Counted from the first letter of the stretch, positions 1-7,563 are shown. The stretch: DNA of 16,576 nt from DAOTWY01 sp003696565 (GCA_034435635.1 DAOTWY010000153.1:1-16576); one strand, 5' to 3'. Notes: generated from the sequence alone by a model not told the origin. Made by a program: numbers and translations.

Positions 1-1
1 G

Positions 2-511
2 CCAATTCCCACATTGGTGGCTTTATTTGCCAAACGCGAAAAAGAGTTACAACAAAAAGCCCCAGAAGCACCTACTTCAGAAACACCACAATCAACACCA
101 GAGACCAAACCGGTAACAGACCAGCCACCTGTTGCTGCTACCAGTGGGGCAGATGCCGAATCATCCAGCTCAGAAACACCACAACCAACACCAGAGACCA
201 AACCGGTAACAGATCAGCCACCTGTTGCTGCTATCAGTGGGGCAGATGCCGAATCATCCAGCTCAGAGGCACCACAACCAACACCAGAGACCAAACCGGT
301 AACAGATCAGCCACCTGTTGCTGCTACCAGTGGGGCAGATGTCGAATCATCCAGCTCAGAGGCACCACAACCAACATCAGAGACCAATCCGGCGACTGCA
401 ACACCTACGGATGAAGCATCAATAACAGTATCACCAGAGGGAGTAGAAGTTTCTATCTCTTCAATAAGTGAAGAAGCGGAGAAAACAGAATTAGATAGCG
501 ATAAAAAATAA
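2..511 (+). CDS. C-terminal fragment of a protein with an acidic Pro/Ser/Thr-rich repeat tail
   Basis: The reading frame is open from the first bases of the window, with no stop before position 14, so the true start lies upstream and only the last ~169 residues are seen. A TTG at 14 is in frame but has no ribosome site and is unlikely to be the start. After a short charged stretch (KREKELQQK) the protein is almost wholly Pro, Ser, Thr, Glu, Ala and Val, with 31-residue tandem repeats (ETPQPTPETKPVTDQPP type). It ends in an acidic, Ser-rich tail. This composition predicts a disordered, negatively charged region. No enzymatic domain is visible, so the identity of the protein cannot be given. 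The TAA stop at 509-511 lies directly before the ribosome site of the response regulator, so the two genes are probably co-transcribed and may act in one signalling pathway; that link is inference. Confidence 0.75.
   Translation, partial: PIPTLVALFAKREKELQQKAPEAPTSETPQSTPETKPVTDQPPVAATSGADAESSSSETPQPTPETKPVTDQPPVAAISGADAESSSSEAPQPTPETKPVTDQPPVAATSGADVESSSSEAPQPTSETNPATATPTDEASITVSPEGVEVSISSISEEAEKTELDSDKK
77..392 (+). repeat. 93-bp in-frame tandem repeat, 3 full copies plus a partial one
   Basis: Copies begin at 77, 170, 263 and 356, each with TCAGA followed by ACACCACA or GGCACCACA. The period is exactly 93 bp, or 31 codons. Copies 1 and 2 differ at three bases and copies 2 and 3 at four. 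The fourth copy keeps about 37 bp and then diverges. The reading frame is kept throughout. Near-identity at DNA level points to recent slippage or unequal recombination, so copy number may vary between strains or be miscounted in assembly. Confidence 0.95.
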
Positions 512-513
512 TT

Positions 514-517
514 GGAG
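514..517 (+). promoter_or_regulatory. ribosome binding site that sets the response-regulator start
   Basis: GGAG at 514-517 lies 9 nt before the ATG at 527. The longer frame beginning with TTG at 512 would place this site inside the gene, so 527 is preferred. Confidence 0.7.
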
Positions 518-526
518 AATCTATTC

Positions 527-967
527 ATGATAAAAAATGCTTTGGTTGTTGATGATACCCCTGCAAATTTAGATTTCTTGGTACGTTTATTAACACAAGC
601 CGGTTTTGAGGTAAAAGGTGAACCCACAGGTAAAGGCGCGGCAACTTATATGGAGCAAATCTCTGACCTTGCGCTGGCAGTTGTGGATATGCAAATACCA
701 GATATTAGTGGGTTACAGCTGACACAAAAAATACGCTCGCGTTATCCGAATGCTTATATTGTTGTCGCCACAATGCACGATCAACGTTCCTTAATGCAGA
801 GCGTGTTTGATAAAGGCGGTAACTGTTTTCTTGTTAAACCACATGGTTTTATGGAGTTGTTTAAACGGCTGACTACTGTGGATTTAAATACGTTAAGAAA
901 TGGAGAATGCACGGTAATCGACCAATATGGTCCCCGTGCATTTGTGTCGGCTGGTCAACGAACGTGA
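527..967 (+). CDS. Single-domain response regulator (CheY-like receiver)
   Basis: A 146-residue phosphoacceptor receiver protein, probably cytoplasmic, switched by an unseen histidine kinase. The receiver fold fills about residues 3-118. The acidic pair D9/D10 (VVDDTPAN), the phosphoacceptor D54 (VVDMQIPDISG), the switch threonine T82 and the conserved K104 (LVKPHG) are all present, so it should be phosphorylatable. No DNA-binding or enzymatic output domain follows, only about 28 residues (from roughly VDLNTLRNGE to the end). It therefore probably acts by protein contact, as CheY or Spo0F do. It starts 15 nt after the preceding stop, which suggests co-transcription with the repeat-tail protein. 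Its 3' end overlaps the 3' end of proA on the other strand by 13 bp. The partner kinase and target are unknown. Confidence 0.9.
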   Translation: MIKNALVVDDTPANLDFLVRLLTQAGFEVKGEPTGKGAATYMEQISDLALAVVDMQIPDISGLQLTQKIRSRYPNAYIVVATMHDQRSLMQSVFDKGGNCFLVKPHGFMELFKRLTTVDLNTLRNGECTVIDQYGPRAFVSAGQRT

Positions 968-2226
968 CCGTTACCAATGATGATCCACTTGTAAGTGGTG
1001 AGTTCTTCTAAACCCATTGGTCCGCGCGCATGGAGTTTTTGGGTGCTGATGGCGACTTCTGCGCCTAAGCCAAGCGCGCTACCATCTGTAAAGCGTGTAC
1101 TCGCGTTTACATAAACAGCCGCTGAATCCACTTCAGCCAAAAAGCGGTTGGCATTGTCCATGTCTTGCGTCAAGATACCATCTGAGTGGAACGTGCTGTG
1201 TTGACGAATATGTTGGATGGCTTCATCTAAACTGCTGACGACTTTTAAACCAAGTATTAATGATAGCCATTCTGTATCAAAATCACCCTCTTGTGCTAAG
1301 CTGACTTTCTCATCTTGTTGCACTAAATCATAAGCCTGTTTTTCCGCACGGAATGTAACCCCATCTTTACCCAAGTGCGCAACAACACGCGGTAAAAATT
1401 CCACGGCAATTGATTCATGAACTAACAACGTATCAAGCGCGTTGCACACCGATGGACGTTGTGTTTTTGCATTATGAATAATTTTCAACGCTGCTTCTTG
1501 GTCAGCACTTGCATCCACAAATAGATGACAGATACCAATCCCGCCGGTAATGACCGGAATTGTGCTGTGTTCTCTACAGAAGTTATGAAGTGAATTACCA
1601 CCACGTGGGATAATCATATCCACATAGTCATGCAGTTTAAGCAATTCCCCAACATAGCGACGATCCGTACTATTGATATACTGAATGACATCTTGCGGAA
1701 CTCCGTGCGCGATCATCGTGTCTCGTAGAATATTCACCAATGCCATATTACTTCTTAGTGTTTCTTTACCCCCACGTAAGATGACCGCATTCCCTGTTTT
1801 GAACGCTAATGTTGCCACATCCACGGTCACATTGGGGCGCGCTTCATAAATTACGCCTAAAACGCCAATGGGGGTACGACGACGTGATACTTTTAATCCG
1901 TTTTCTAATACACGCTCGTCTAATATTTGCCCTACAGGATCAGGCAGGGTTGCCACGTTTCGTACATCTGCTGCAATACCTTTAAGCCGGTTTTGTAAAT
2001 CTAAGCGATCTAACAGAGCATCGCTCAAGCCGTTTGCCCGCCCATCAGCGAGGTCTAGCCGATTTGCTTCTAAAATTTCCTCTGCATTGGCTTCAAGCGC
2101 ATCTGCTATTGCAAGCAGGACGGTGTTTTTTTGCTCAGTGGATAGCTTAGAAAGTTGGAACGATGCTTCTTTTGCGCGTTGTCCCATCTCTATTAAATTG
2201 ATTGCAGTATCTAGTGATGCAACCAT
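955..2226 (-). CDS. proA: Gamma-glutamyl phosphate reductase
   Basis: Catalyses the second step of proline synthesis, the NADPH-dependent reduction of gamma-glutamyl phosphate to glutamate semialdehyde, in the cytosol. The 423 residues match the usual family length (about 415-420). Visible landmarks are EARPNVTVD (128-136), the IPRGG loop (206-210) and the catalytic cysteine C261 in RPSVCNALD. I chose the ATG at 2226 because GGGGAG sits 7 nt upstream; an in-frame TTG at 2241 would add five residues and swallow that site. proB ends 46 nt upstream on the same strand, so the genes form a proBA operon. The last 13 bp overlap the response regulator running the other way, leaving no room for a terminator between them. 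Confidence 0.97.
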   Translation of the reverse strand: MVASLDTAINLIEMGQRAKEASFQLSKLSTEQKNTVLLAIADALEANAEEILEANRLDLADGRANGLSDALLDRLDLQNRLKGIAADVRNVATLPDPVGQILDERVLENGLKVSRRRTPIGVLGVIYEARPNVTVDVATLAFKTGNAVILRGGKETLRSNMALVNILRDTMIAHGVPQDVIQYINSTDRRYVGELLKLHDYVDMIIPRGGNSLHNFCREHSTIPVITGGIGICHLFVDASADQEAALKIIHNAKTQRPSVCNALDTLLVHESIAVEFLPRVVAHLGKDGVTFRAEKQAYDLVQQDEKVSLAQEGDFDTEWLSLILGLKVVSSLDEAIQHIRQHSTFHSDGILTQDMDNANRFLAEVDSAAVYVNASTRFTDGSALGLGAEVAISTQKLHARGPMGLEELTTYKWIIIGNGHVR

Positions 2227-2233
2227 GCTGATG

Positions 2234-2239
2234 CTCCCC
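2234..2239 (-). promoter_or_regulatory. ribosome binding site of proA
   Basis: On the minus strand GGGGAG lies 7 nt before the ATG at 2226. It settles the start against the upstream TTG at 2241. Confidence 0.7.
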
Positions 2240-2272
2240 AATATGTTTTGAACGATCTCATAACAGATAAAA

Positions 2273-3370
2273 TTATACTAACAATACCATATTATTTCGG
2301 TGAATCACGTAGTCACCATAGCTATATCCCAAAATTTGGCTGATCTGCGCTGATTTTTTACCGCAAATCCGTTGTAGCTCATCGCTATTATAATTGCTTA
2401 ATCCATGCGCGATTTCCCGCCCATCAGGATCAAACACGGCTAATGTTGCGCCACGTTCAAAGGTGTTATTTACTCGTGTAATGCCAACTGGCAATAGACT
2501 AGCACCACCTTGAGTTAAAACATGTGCTGCCCCAGCATCCACATGAATACTGCCCTGAATACGGTCTGTTAATAACCAACGTTTACGGCTTTCTAATCGT
2601 GTGACAACGACCTCAAAACGGGTGCCTAGTGATTCGCCTGCAATAATCCGTGTAATCACGTTTGGCTCTGAGCCGGATGTGATAATGGTTGTCACGCCGC
2701 TACGTGTTGCGATTTCTGCTGCTTCAATTTTGGTGACCATGCCACCTGTTCCCAGTTTACTCCCAACACCGCCAGCGATCTGATATGTTTCTGAATTGAT
2801 ACGTTCCACGGATTTAATTAATGCGGCGTTTTGATCGCGGCGCGGGTCTGCGGTGAATAGCCCTGGCTGATCTGTGAGGATGATCAGTAAATCTGCTTCT
2901 AGCGCACTCGCTACCATAGCAGAGAGATTATCATTATCCCCAACACGAATTTCGTTTGTCGCCACTGTATCATTTTCATTGACAATCGGAATAATCCGCT
3001 GGTCCAACAGTGTCAGCAGCGTATCCCGCGCGTTTAAGTAACGTGTACGGTTGCTTAGGTCGTCTCTAGTCAGCAATACTTGCGCCACAACAATGCCAAA
3101 AATATCAAACAGTTCGCTGTAGATGTGCATTAATCGCCCTTGACCAACGGCACTGAGCATCTGTTTAGCCGGGACGCTACGCCCCAAATCCGGATAATTT
3201 AGCCTTTCTCGCCCGGCAGCCTGCGCCCCGGATGAAACAACGATCACTTCATGCCCTTGTTGTTGTAAATGGGCAATCTGCTGTACGATCTCTAGCATCC
3301 GTTGACGATCTAACCGTGTTGTTCCGTTAGTCAAGGTGCTAGTTCCTAGCTTAATAACAATTCGCTGCAT
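2273..3370 (-). CDS. proB: Glutamate 5-kinase with C-terminal PUA domain
   Basis: Phosphorylates L-glutamate with ATP to gamma-glutamyl phosphate, the committed step of proline synthesis. The 365-residue protein has the amino-acid-kinase fold in residues 1 to about 255: KLGTST (7-12), SSGA (46-49), NENDTV (131-136), GDNDNLSA (144-151), and GTGGM (207-211). Residues about 270-350 form a PUA domain, as in E. coli ProB (367 residues), so the length is normal. In the family this enzyme is feedback-inhibited by proline; nothing here shows loss of that control. The start ATG is preceded only by a weak AGGA with long spacing. proA follows after 46 nt and the zinc-ribbon gene precedes it by 33 nt, which suggests one transcript for all three. 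Confidence 0.97.
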   Translation of the reverse strand: MQRIVIKLGTSTLTNGTTRLDRQRMLEIVQQIAHLQQQGHEVIVVSSGAQAAGRERLNYPDLGRSVPAKQMLSAVGQGRLMHIYSELFDIFGIVVAQVLLTRDDLSNRTRYLNARDTLLTLLDQRIIPIVNENDTVATNEIRVGDNDNLSAMVASALEADLLIILTDQPGLFTADPRRDQNAALIKSVERINSETYQIAGGVGSKLGTGGMVTKIEAAEIATRSGVTTIITSGSEPNVITRIIAGESLGTRFEVVVTRLESRKRWLLTDRIQGSIHVDAGAAHVLTQGGASLLPVGITRVNNTFERGATLAVFDPDGREIAHGLSNYNSDELQRICGKKSAQISQILGYSYGDYVIHRNNMVLLV

Positions 3371-3403
3371 TGTGTGTGGCTTCCTGAATATCCTTAATGG
3401 TAT

Positions 3404-3718
3404 TTAATCGAAAAAATCAAAAATGTCCTCAAAGAAGTCACGCGCTTTTTTCTTCTTAGAGGTACGGCGTTTTTCATGTGGATTATATTCTTTACGCCGT
3501 AGATTATAACGCTCGGAATAATCGTCGTTGAAATAACCCCGTTTGGGTTTGTGTGGTATATCTGCCTCTGCTTCTGCCGTGATACCAATGGAACGTTCAA
3601 TAATTTTATCCAGTTCACCCCGGTCTAGCCATACTCCTCTACACTGTGGGCAATAATCAATTTCGATTCCTTGTCGTTCCGCAATACGAAGCTCAATATT
3701 ACAAACAGGACAACGCAT
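3404..3718 (-). CDS. TFIIB-type zinc-ribbon protein (zf-TFIIB family)
   Basis: A 104-residue protein. Residues 1-45 form a small zinc ribbon with CPVC (C3, C6) and CPQCRGVWLDRGEL (C23, C26). The CRGxWLDxGEL signature is typical of the bacterial zf-TFIIB family, whose function is largely unknown. The rest is charged: a Lys/Arg-rich stretch (RRTSKKKKAR) followed by an acidic, aromatic C-terminus (FFEDIFDFFD). There is no membrane segment. The ATG has a strong AGGAG 6 nt upstream. proB begins 33 nt downstream, so it may be the first gene of a zinc-ribbon-proB-proA operon. The residues support the family call; any role in proline metabolism is unproven. Confidence 0.85.
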   Translation of the reverse strand: MRCPVCNIELRIAERQGIEIDYCPQCRGVWLDRGELDKIIERSIGITAEAEADIPHKPKRGYFNDDYSERYNLRRKEYNPHEKRRTSKKKKARDFFEDIFDFFD

Positions 3719-3803
3719 GAATATCTCCTTATGCTTGTTTAACGAATTTCCTCCAAGTTACTGCCAAATTGTTAAATCGATATTAGTGTTCTCCACAATT
3801 CCC

Positions 3804-3835
3804 CCAAAAATGTGGGATTTTGATGGAATTTTTGG
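3804..3835. promoter_or_regulatory. 8-bp inverted repeat, possible operator
   Basis: CCAAAAAT (3804-3811) and ATTTTTGG (3828-3835) are perfect reverse complements separated by 16 bp. The right arm overlaps the candidate -35 hexamer of the esterase gene. A shorter pair, AATTCC/GGAATT (3797-3802 and 3825-3830), overlaps it. A dimeric repressor could bind here, but an AT-rich stretch may show this by chance. Confidence 0.3.
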
Positions 3836-3860
3836 TGATGTGCTAAACGTGGCATTTAAT
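3832..3860 (+). promoter_or_regulatory. candidate sigma70-type promoter for the esterase gene
   Basis: TTGGTG (3832-3837), a 17-bp spacer and TTTAAT (3855-3860) resemble -35 and -10 elements, with a good -10 (5 of 6) and a weak -35 (3 of 6). The gene starts 29 bp downstream. Confidence 0.35.
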
Positions 3861-3889
3861 AGTAGAAAGACCTAAGAAAGGAGTAGATC

Positions 3890-5617
3890 ATGCGAAAGAT
3901 GGTTTTATTATTGCTGTTCTTAATAACCATAACAGTGTCCGCACAGGAAACAGATCATCATGTTTTTACACTCACTCATAATGGAGTCGATCGCCTGTAT
4001 CATGTGCATCTACCAGAAAATTATAACCCGGATGAACCCACTCCCTTGCTGATGGTGCTGCATCCGATGTTATCATCAGCGAATGCGATTGCCGGCTTAA
4101 CCGGATTTAACCAGTCGGATATGATCGTGGTTTATCCACAGGCGGCAGATGCATATTGGGATGATGGGCGCACGGCGGCGGGTGTGCCTCCCGTACGCGA
4201 GCCGGTAGATGATATTGGCTTCCTTAATGTTCTGTTGGATCAACTGGAAGCGGATTACAATGTCTCTGGTGTTTATTTGGCGGGGATGGAGAACGGCGGC
4301 ACAATGGCATATCGTATGGCGTGCGAAGTGCCGGAACGCTTTGAAGCTGTTGCAGTGGTTAATACGCTATTGTGGCAATATCATGTCGAAAATTGCCCAA
4401 CGGCAACTGCACCAGTCAATATGTTTATCGTCATCGGCACAGAAAACCTGAATTATCCCCTAGAAGGGCGCGTAGTGCTGTTGTCTTTGGCGGAGTCATT
4501 CAAAATCTTCAGTCTAGAAGAAACACTTGCTTTCTGGAATGAGCGAAATGCCTGCACAGAGCGCACAGATAATGAACAGACCATCGTTCTTAGCGGATGC
4601 GATAATAATGATACAACTGTTGCGGTTTATATCGTGCCAGGGGGCGGCAATAACTGGTATCGCACCGGGGATTATGGCTTAAATCAGGTGGGCGTGAACG
4701 CTACAGAGATGATTCTCGCTTACTTCAATGGGGATGATACATGGCAAGCTGCACCAACCCGTGAAGTAACTTATGAGGAAGGTCCGCCACGCACTTATCG
4801 CATGTATGTGCCATCTACTTATAGCCAGGATGTGCCAATGCCAGCGGTTCTTGCCCTGCATGGTCGTACACAAAATGGTGCAGCAATGGCACTCACAACC
4901 GAGATGAATTTCTATGCAGAGCGCGATGGTTACATTGCCATTTATCCTGATGGAATTGATGGTGGCTGGTCGTATCTGGGGGATTTGATGCCTTCTGCAT
5001 TCGATTCGCGTGTGGATGACACCATATTTTTACCTCAGTTGATTGATGATTTGGCACAGGATTTCAACATCGATCGGAGTCGTGTGTATGTGACGGGTTT
5101 TTCTAATGGTGGGTTTATGACTCTACGTTTAGCATGTGAAAATTATGATGATTTCGCGGCATTCGCAGTCGTTGGCGCGGCGATGTATATCAACATGCAA
5201 GAACATTGTGAAGGAAGTCCGCCGGTGCCAATTCTGTTTATCAACGGCACACAAGATATCAGCACACGTTGGGATGGGGTGCAGCAAGAGATAGGAAATG
5301 GGCAGTTTGTCATGGTCTCCTATTCAATTATTGATACCCTTATATACTGGGTTCAGCACAACGGTTGTGAACCCATTGATACCTCTCTGATTATCTCTGA
5401 ACCAGAATTCCCAAATGACACCGGTTTGATATATTCCCGCTTTGAACAATGCGCGGATAATGCGCCTGCAGTAGAAATCTATATTGTGCAAAACGGCGGT
5501 CATAACTGGATGGGTGTGGAAGGAGTGCTCGACCCTAGTATCGCCGGATTGGTGAATACAGATTTACACGCAACAGAAGCAATCTGGGCGTTTTTTCAGC
5601 GGCATCATCTGGATTAA
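3890..5617 (+). CDS. Secreted tandem PHB-depolymerase/feruloyl-esterase-like protein with one inactive half
   Basis: A 575-residue exported protein. Residues 1-18 are a signal peptide (hydrophobic core, VSA before the likely cut). Two homologous alpha/beta-hydrolase halves follow, about 22-282 and 288-572, both of the LpqC/PHB-depolymerase type (COG3509-like), which cleaves ester bonds in polymers or plant phenolic esters. The C-terminal half looks active: oxyanion region LHGR (323-326), nucleophile S405 in GFSNGG, D456 in GTQD, H538 in GGHNW. At the matching places the N-terminal half has LHPM (57-60), E134 in GMENGG, N186 in GTEN and N254 in GGNNW, so serine, aspartate and histidine are all replaced. 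It may serve as a scaffold or binding domain. The start has AAAGGAG 6 nt upstream. The substrate is not known. Confidence 0.88.
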   Translation: MRKMVLLLLFLITITVSAQETDHHVFTLTHNGVDRLYHVHLPENYNPDEPTPLLMVLHPMLSSANAIAGLTGFNQSDMIVVYPQAADAYWDDGRTAAGVPPVREPVDDIGFLNVLLDQLEADYNVSGVYLAGMENGGTMAYRMACEVPERFEAVAVVNTLLWQYHVENCPTATAPVNMFIVIGTENLNYPLEGRVVLLSLAESFKIFSLEETLAFWNERNACTERTDNEQTIVLSGCDNNDTTVAVYIVPGGGNNWYRTGDYGLNQVGVNATEMILAYFNGDDTWQAAPTREVTYEEGPPRTYRMYVPSTYSQDVPMPAVLALHGRTQNGAAMALTTEMNFYAERDGYIAIYPDGIDGGWSYLGDLMPSAFDSRVDDTIFLPQLIDDLAQDFNIDRSRVYVTGFSNGGFMTLRLACENYDDFAAFAVVGAAMYINMQEHCEGSPPVPILFINGTQDISTRWDGVQQEIGNGQFVMVSYSIIDTLIYWVQHNGCEPIDTSLIISEPEFPNDTGLIYSRFEQCADNAPAVEIYIVQNGGHNWMGVEGVLDPSIAGLVNTDLHATEAIWAFFQRHHLD

Positions 5618-5629
5618 TGTTGAAACACC

Positions 5630-5635
5630 TATAAT
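5630..5635 (+). promoter_or_regulatory. consensus -10 hexamer before uvrC
   Basis: A perfect TATAAT lies 44 bp before the uvrC ATG in a 62-bp gap. No convincing -35 hexamer is found 16-18 bp upstream, so a promoter is possible but not secure. Confidence 0.35.
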
Positions 5636-5681
5636 CTTTACGCTAGAATAGAACATATTTCCAATCTGGTGTAAAGATTAT
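5631..5681. repeat. 11-bp perfect inverted repeat reaching into the uvrC start codon
   Basis: ATAATCTTTAC (5631-5641) and GTAAAGATTAT (5671-5681) are exact reverse complements with 29 bp between. The left arm overlaps the TATAAT at 5630-5635 and the right arm covers the first two bases of the uvrC ATG. It could be a pair of operator half-sites about 40 bp apart, or an RNA hairpin hiding the start codon if transcription begins further upstream. Confidence 0.6.
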
Positions 5682-7563
5682 GGCATTTGATACTCCTGAG
5701 CATATTGAAACAATCTTAAAAAATTTACCGCTTAAGCCTGGTGTTTATATTATGAAAAACAACCAGGGGGAGATCATTTACATTGGCAAAGCCAAACGGC
5801 TCCGGCAACGTGTTCGTAGTTACTTTACATCTGCGCCAGAAGGTGACCCTAAAACCCTTAAAATGCGTGAACAAGTGGCAGATATTGACTTTATTGTAAC
5901 GGAAAATGAAGTCCAAGCACTCATCCTTGAAGAAAACATGATTAAGCAACACCAGCCACGTTATAACATCATGCTCAAGGATGACAAACGATACCCCTAT
6001 ATTCGTGTCACCTGGCAAGATGCTTTTCCAAAGGTAGAAACTACCCGCCGGATCAAAAAAGATGGCAGCCGTTATTTTGGACCATACTCTGCTATGTGGG
6101 CGGTACAAAACACATTACGTGTGTTGCGTAAGGCGTTTCCTTATTTGACTTGTGACCGTCACATCACTGGTAAGGATGAACGAGCCTGTTTATTCTGGGA
6201 TATTGGCTTATGTAACGCACCTTGCATTGGCAAAGTGACCAAAGATGAATATCGCGCTATGATTCAAGAGTTGATGGATGTTCTCAGTGGTAAATCGGAA
6301 GCGGTCATTGCCCGTCTGGAAAAACAAATGCTTGCCGAATCCGATGCACTCAATTTTGAAAAAGCCGCTTCTATCCGTGATCAAATCAAAGCCATAGAAT
6401 TTATTACACAAGAACACCGTGCCGTGAGTCCTCGTATGACGGATCATGATGTGATTGCGCTGGCACGTGATAAAAATGAAGCTGTTGTACAAATTTTGTT
6501 TATCCGCAATGGTAAACTCATTGGCAGTGATTCGCGCCGGGTGGATAATGCTGATGACGTGGCTGATGAAACGGTACTCAGTCAGTTTATCACCCAGTTT
6601 TATAGCCATGTGGATGAAGTCCCTCGTGAGCTAATTCTGCCCAATGAAGTGGAAGAAGCACGGATCATTGAACGGTGGCTAAGTGATAAACGCCATGCTA
6701 GCAAGGTGAGTATCACCGTACCACAGCGTGGCAACAAACGTGACCTTATCAAAATGGCACAGGAAAATGCTATAGAAGCCCTCCATATGATGAAAGCACA
6801 GTGGGAAGCAGATAGTGTCAAGCAAGAGCAGGCTTTAGCCGAACTCCAAACTGCTTTGAATCTGCCACGTGTGCCGAACCGTATTGAGTGTTATGACATT
6901 AGCACAACACAAGGGACGGCAATTGTTGCGAGTAGGGTGGTGTTCGTGCGTGGGACTCCACGTAAAAGTGAATATCGCAAATTTAACATCCGCACTGTGA
7001 TGCATGAAGGCAGTGACGATTACCAATCTATGCGAGAGGCACTCACCCGTCGTTTTACGCGCTACATAGACAGTGCTGCAAATCCAGTTGTGACCACACC
7101 TGCTAAAGTAGATCAGAACGAAACATGGCGTTTATTGCCAGATTTACTGCTGATTGATGGTGGCAAAGGGCAGTTAAATGTCGCCGTGGAAGTGCTGAAG
7201 CAATTCAATCTATTAGATAAAGTGCCGGTTGTATCGCTGGCGAAGCAGCAAGAAGAACTATTTCTCCCAGGTAGATCAAAATCTATCCTCCTGCCACGCA
7301 CCAGCCAAGCATTGTATTTGGTGCAGCGTGTGCGTGATGAAGCACATCGTTTTGCTATTACATCCCATCGACAGCGGCGCAACAAAATCGGTATGGCAAG
7401 CAAGTTAGAGGCAATTCCCGGTATTGGACCTGCCAAGCGTAAGCAGTTGCTCAAAGCATTTGGAAATTCGATCGATGCCATTCGCCAGGCGAGTATTGAG
7501 GACTTAATGGCGGTACCAGGCATTAACCAGGCACTTGCAGAAGCAATCAAAGCAACTCTCTAA
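5680..7563 (+). CDS. uvrC: Excinuclease ABC subunit C
   Basis: Makes both incisions around bulky DNA lesions, together with UvrA and UvrB, in nucleotide excision repair. The 627-residue protein is full length. Domains in order: GIY-YIG nuclease (about 17-95; GVY 21-23, YIG 34-36) for the 3' cut; a four-cysteine cluster C158, C170, C178, C182, with the same spacing as the iron-sulfur cysteines of E. coli UvrC; a UVR motif (about 205-240) that contacts UvrB; an RNase-H-like nuclease (about 400-560; D406 in CYDIS, D493 in LIDGGKGQ, H556 in RDEAHRF) for the 5' cut; and two helix-hairpin-helix units (about 575-627; IPGIGPAKR, VPGINQA). There is no strong Shine-Dalgarno before the ATG, which lies in the arm of an inverted repeat. 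It appears to be transcribed alone. Confidence 0.98.
   Translation: MAFDTPEHIETILKNLPLKPGVYIMKNNQGEIIYIGKAKRLRQRVRSYFTSAPEGDPKTLKMREQVADIDFIVTENEVQALILEENMIKQHQPRYNIMLKDDKRYPYIRVTWQDAFPKVETTRRIKKDGSRYFGPYSAMWAVQNTLRVLRKAFPYLTCDRHITGKDERACLFWDIGLCNAPCIGKVTKDEYRAMIQELMDVLSGKSEAVIARLEKQMLAESDALNFEKAASIRDQIKAIEFITQEHRAVSPRMTDHDVIALARDKNEAVVQILFIRNGKLIGSDSRRVDNADDVADETVLSQFITQFYSHVDEVPRELILPNEVEEARIIERWLSDKRHASKVSITVPQRGNKRDLIKMAQENAIEALHMMKAQWEADSVKQEQALAELQTALNLPRVPNRIECYDISTTQGTAIVASRVVFVRGTPRKSEYRKFNIRTVMHEGSDDYQSMREALTRRFTRYIDSAANPVVTTPAKVDQNETWRLLPDLLLIDGGKGQLNVAVEVLKQFNLLDKVPVVSLAKQQEELFLPGRSKSILLPRTSQALYLVQRVRDEAHRFAITSHRQRRNKIGMASKLEAIPGIGPAKRKQLLKAFGNSIDAIRQASIEDLMAVPGINQALAEAIKATL

Noticed and set aside
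307..627. A 106-codon open frame on the minus strand opposite the repeat region
   Set aside because: It runs antisense to the tandem-repeat gene and the receiver gene, and its low-complexity sequence mirrors the repeats. It is a shadow frame.
1868..2251. A 127-codon plus-strand frame inside proA
   Set aside because: It is rich in Arg and Ser, has no ribosome site or domain, and lies fully within a certain gene on the other strand.
3719..3775. Leftward promoter before the zinc-ribbon gene with TTGGCA as -35 (3762-3767)
   Set aside because: The -35 is good, but no acceptable -10 hexamer lies 16-18 bp downstream, so I did not list it as a feature.
5725..7550. Several minus-strand frames of 63-145 codons under uvrC
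   Set aside because: All lie within the uvrC coding region, have no recognisable motif, and do not form a consistent chain. They are shadows.
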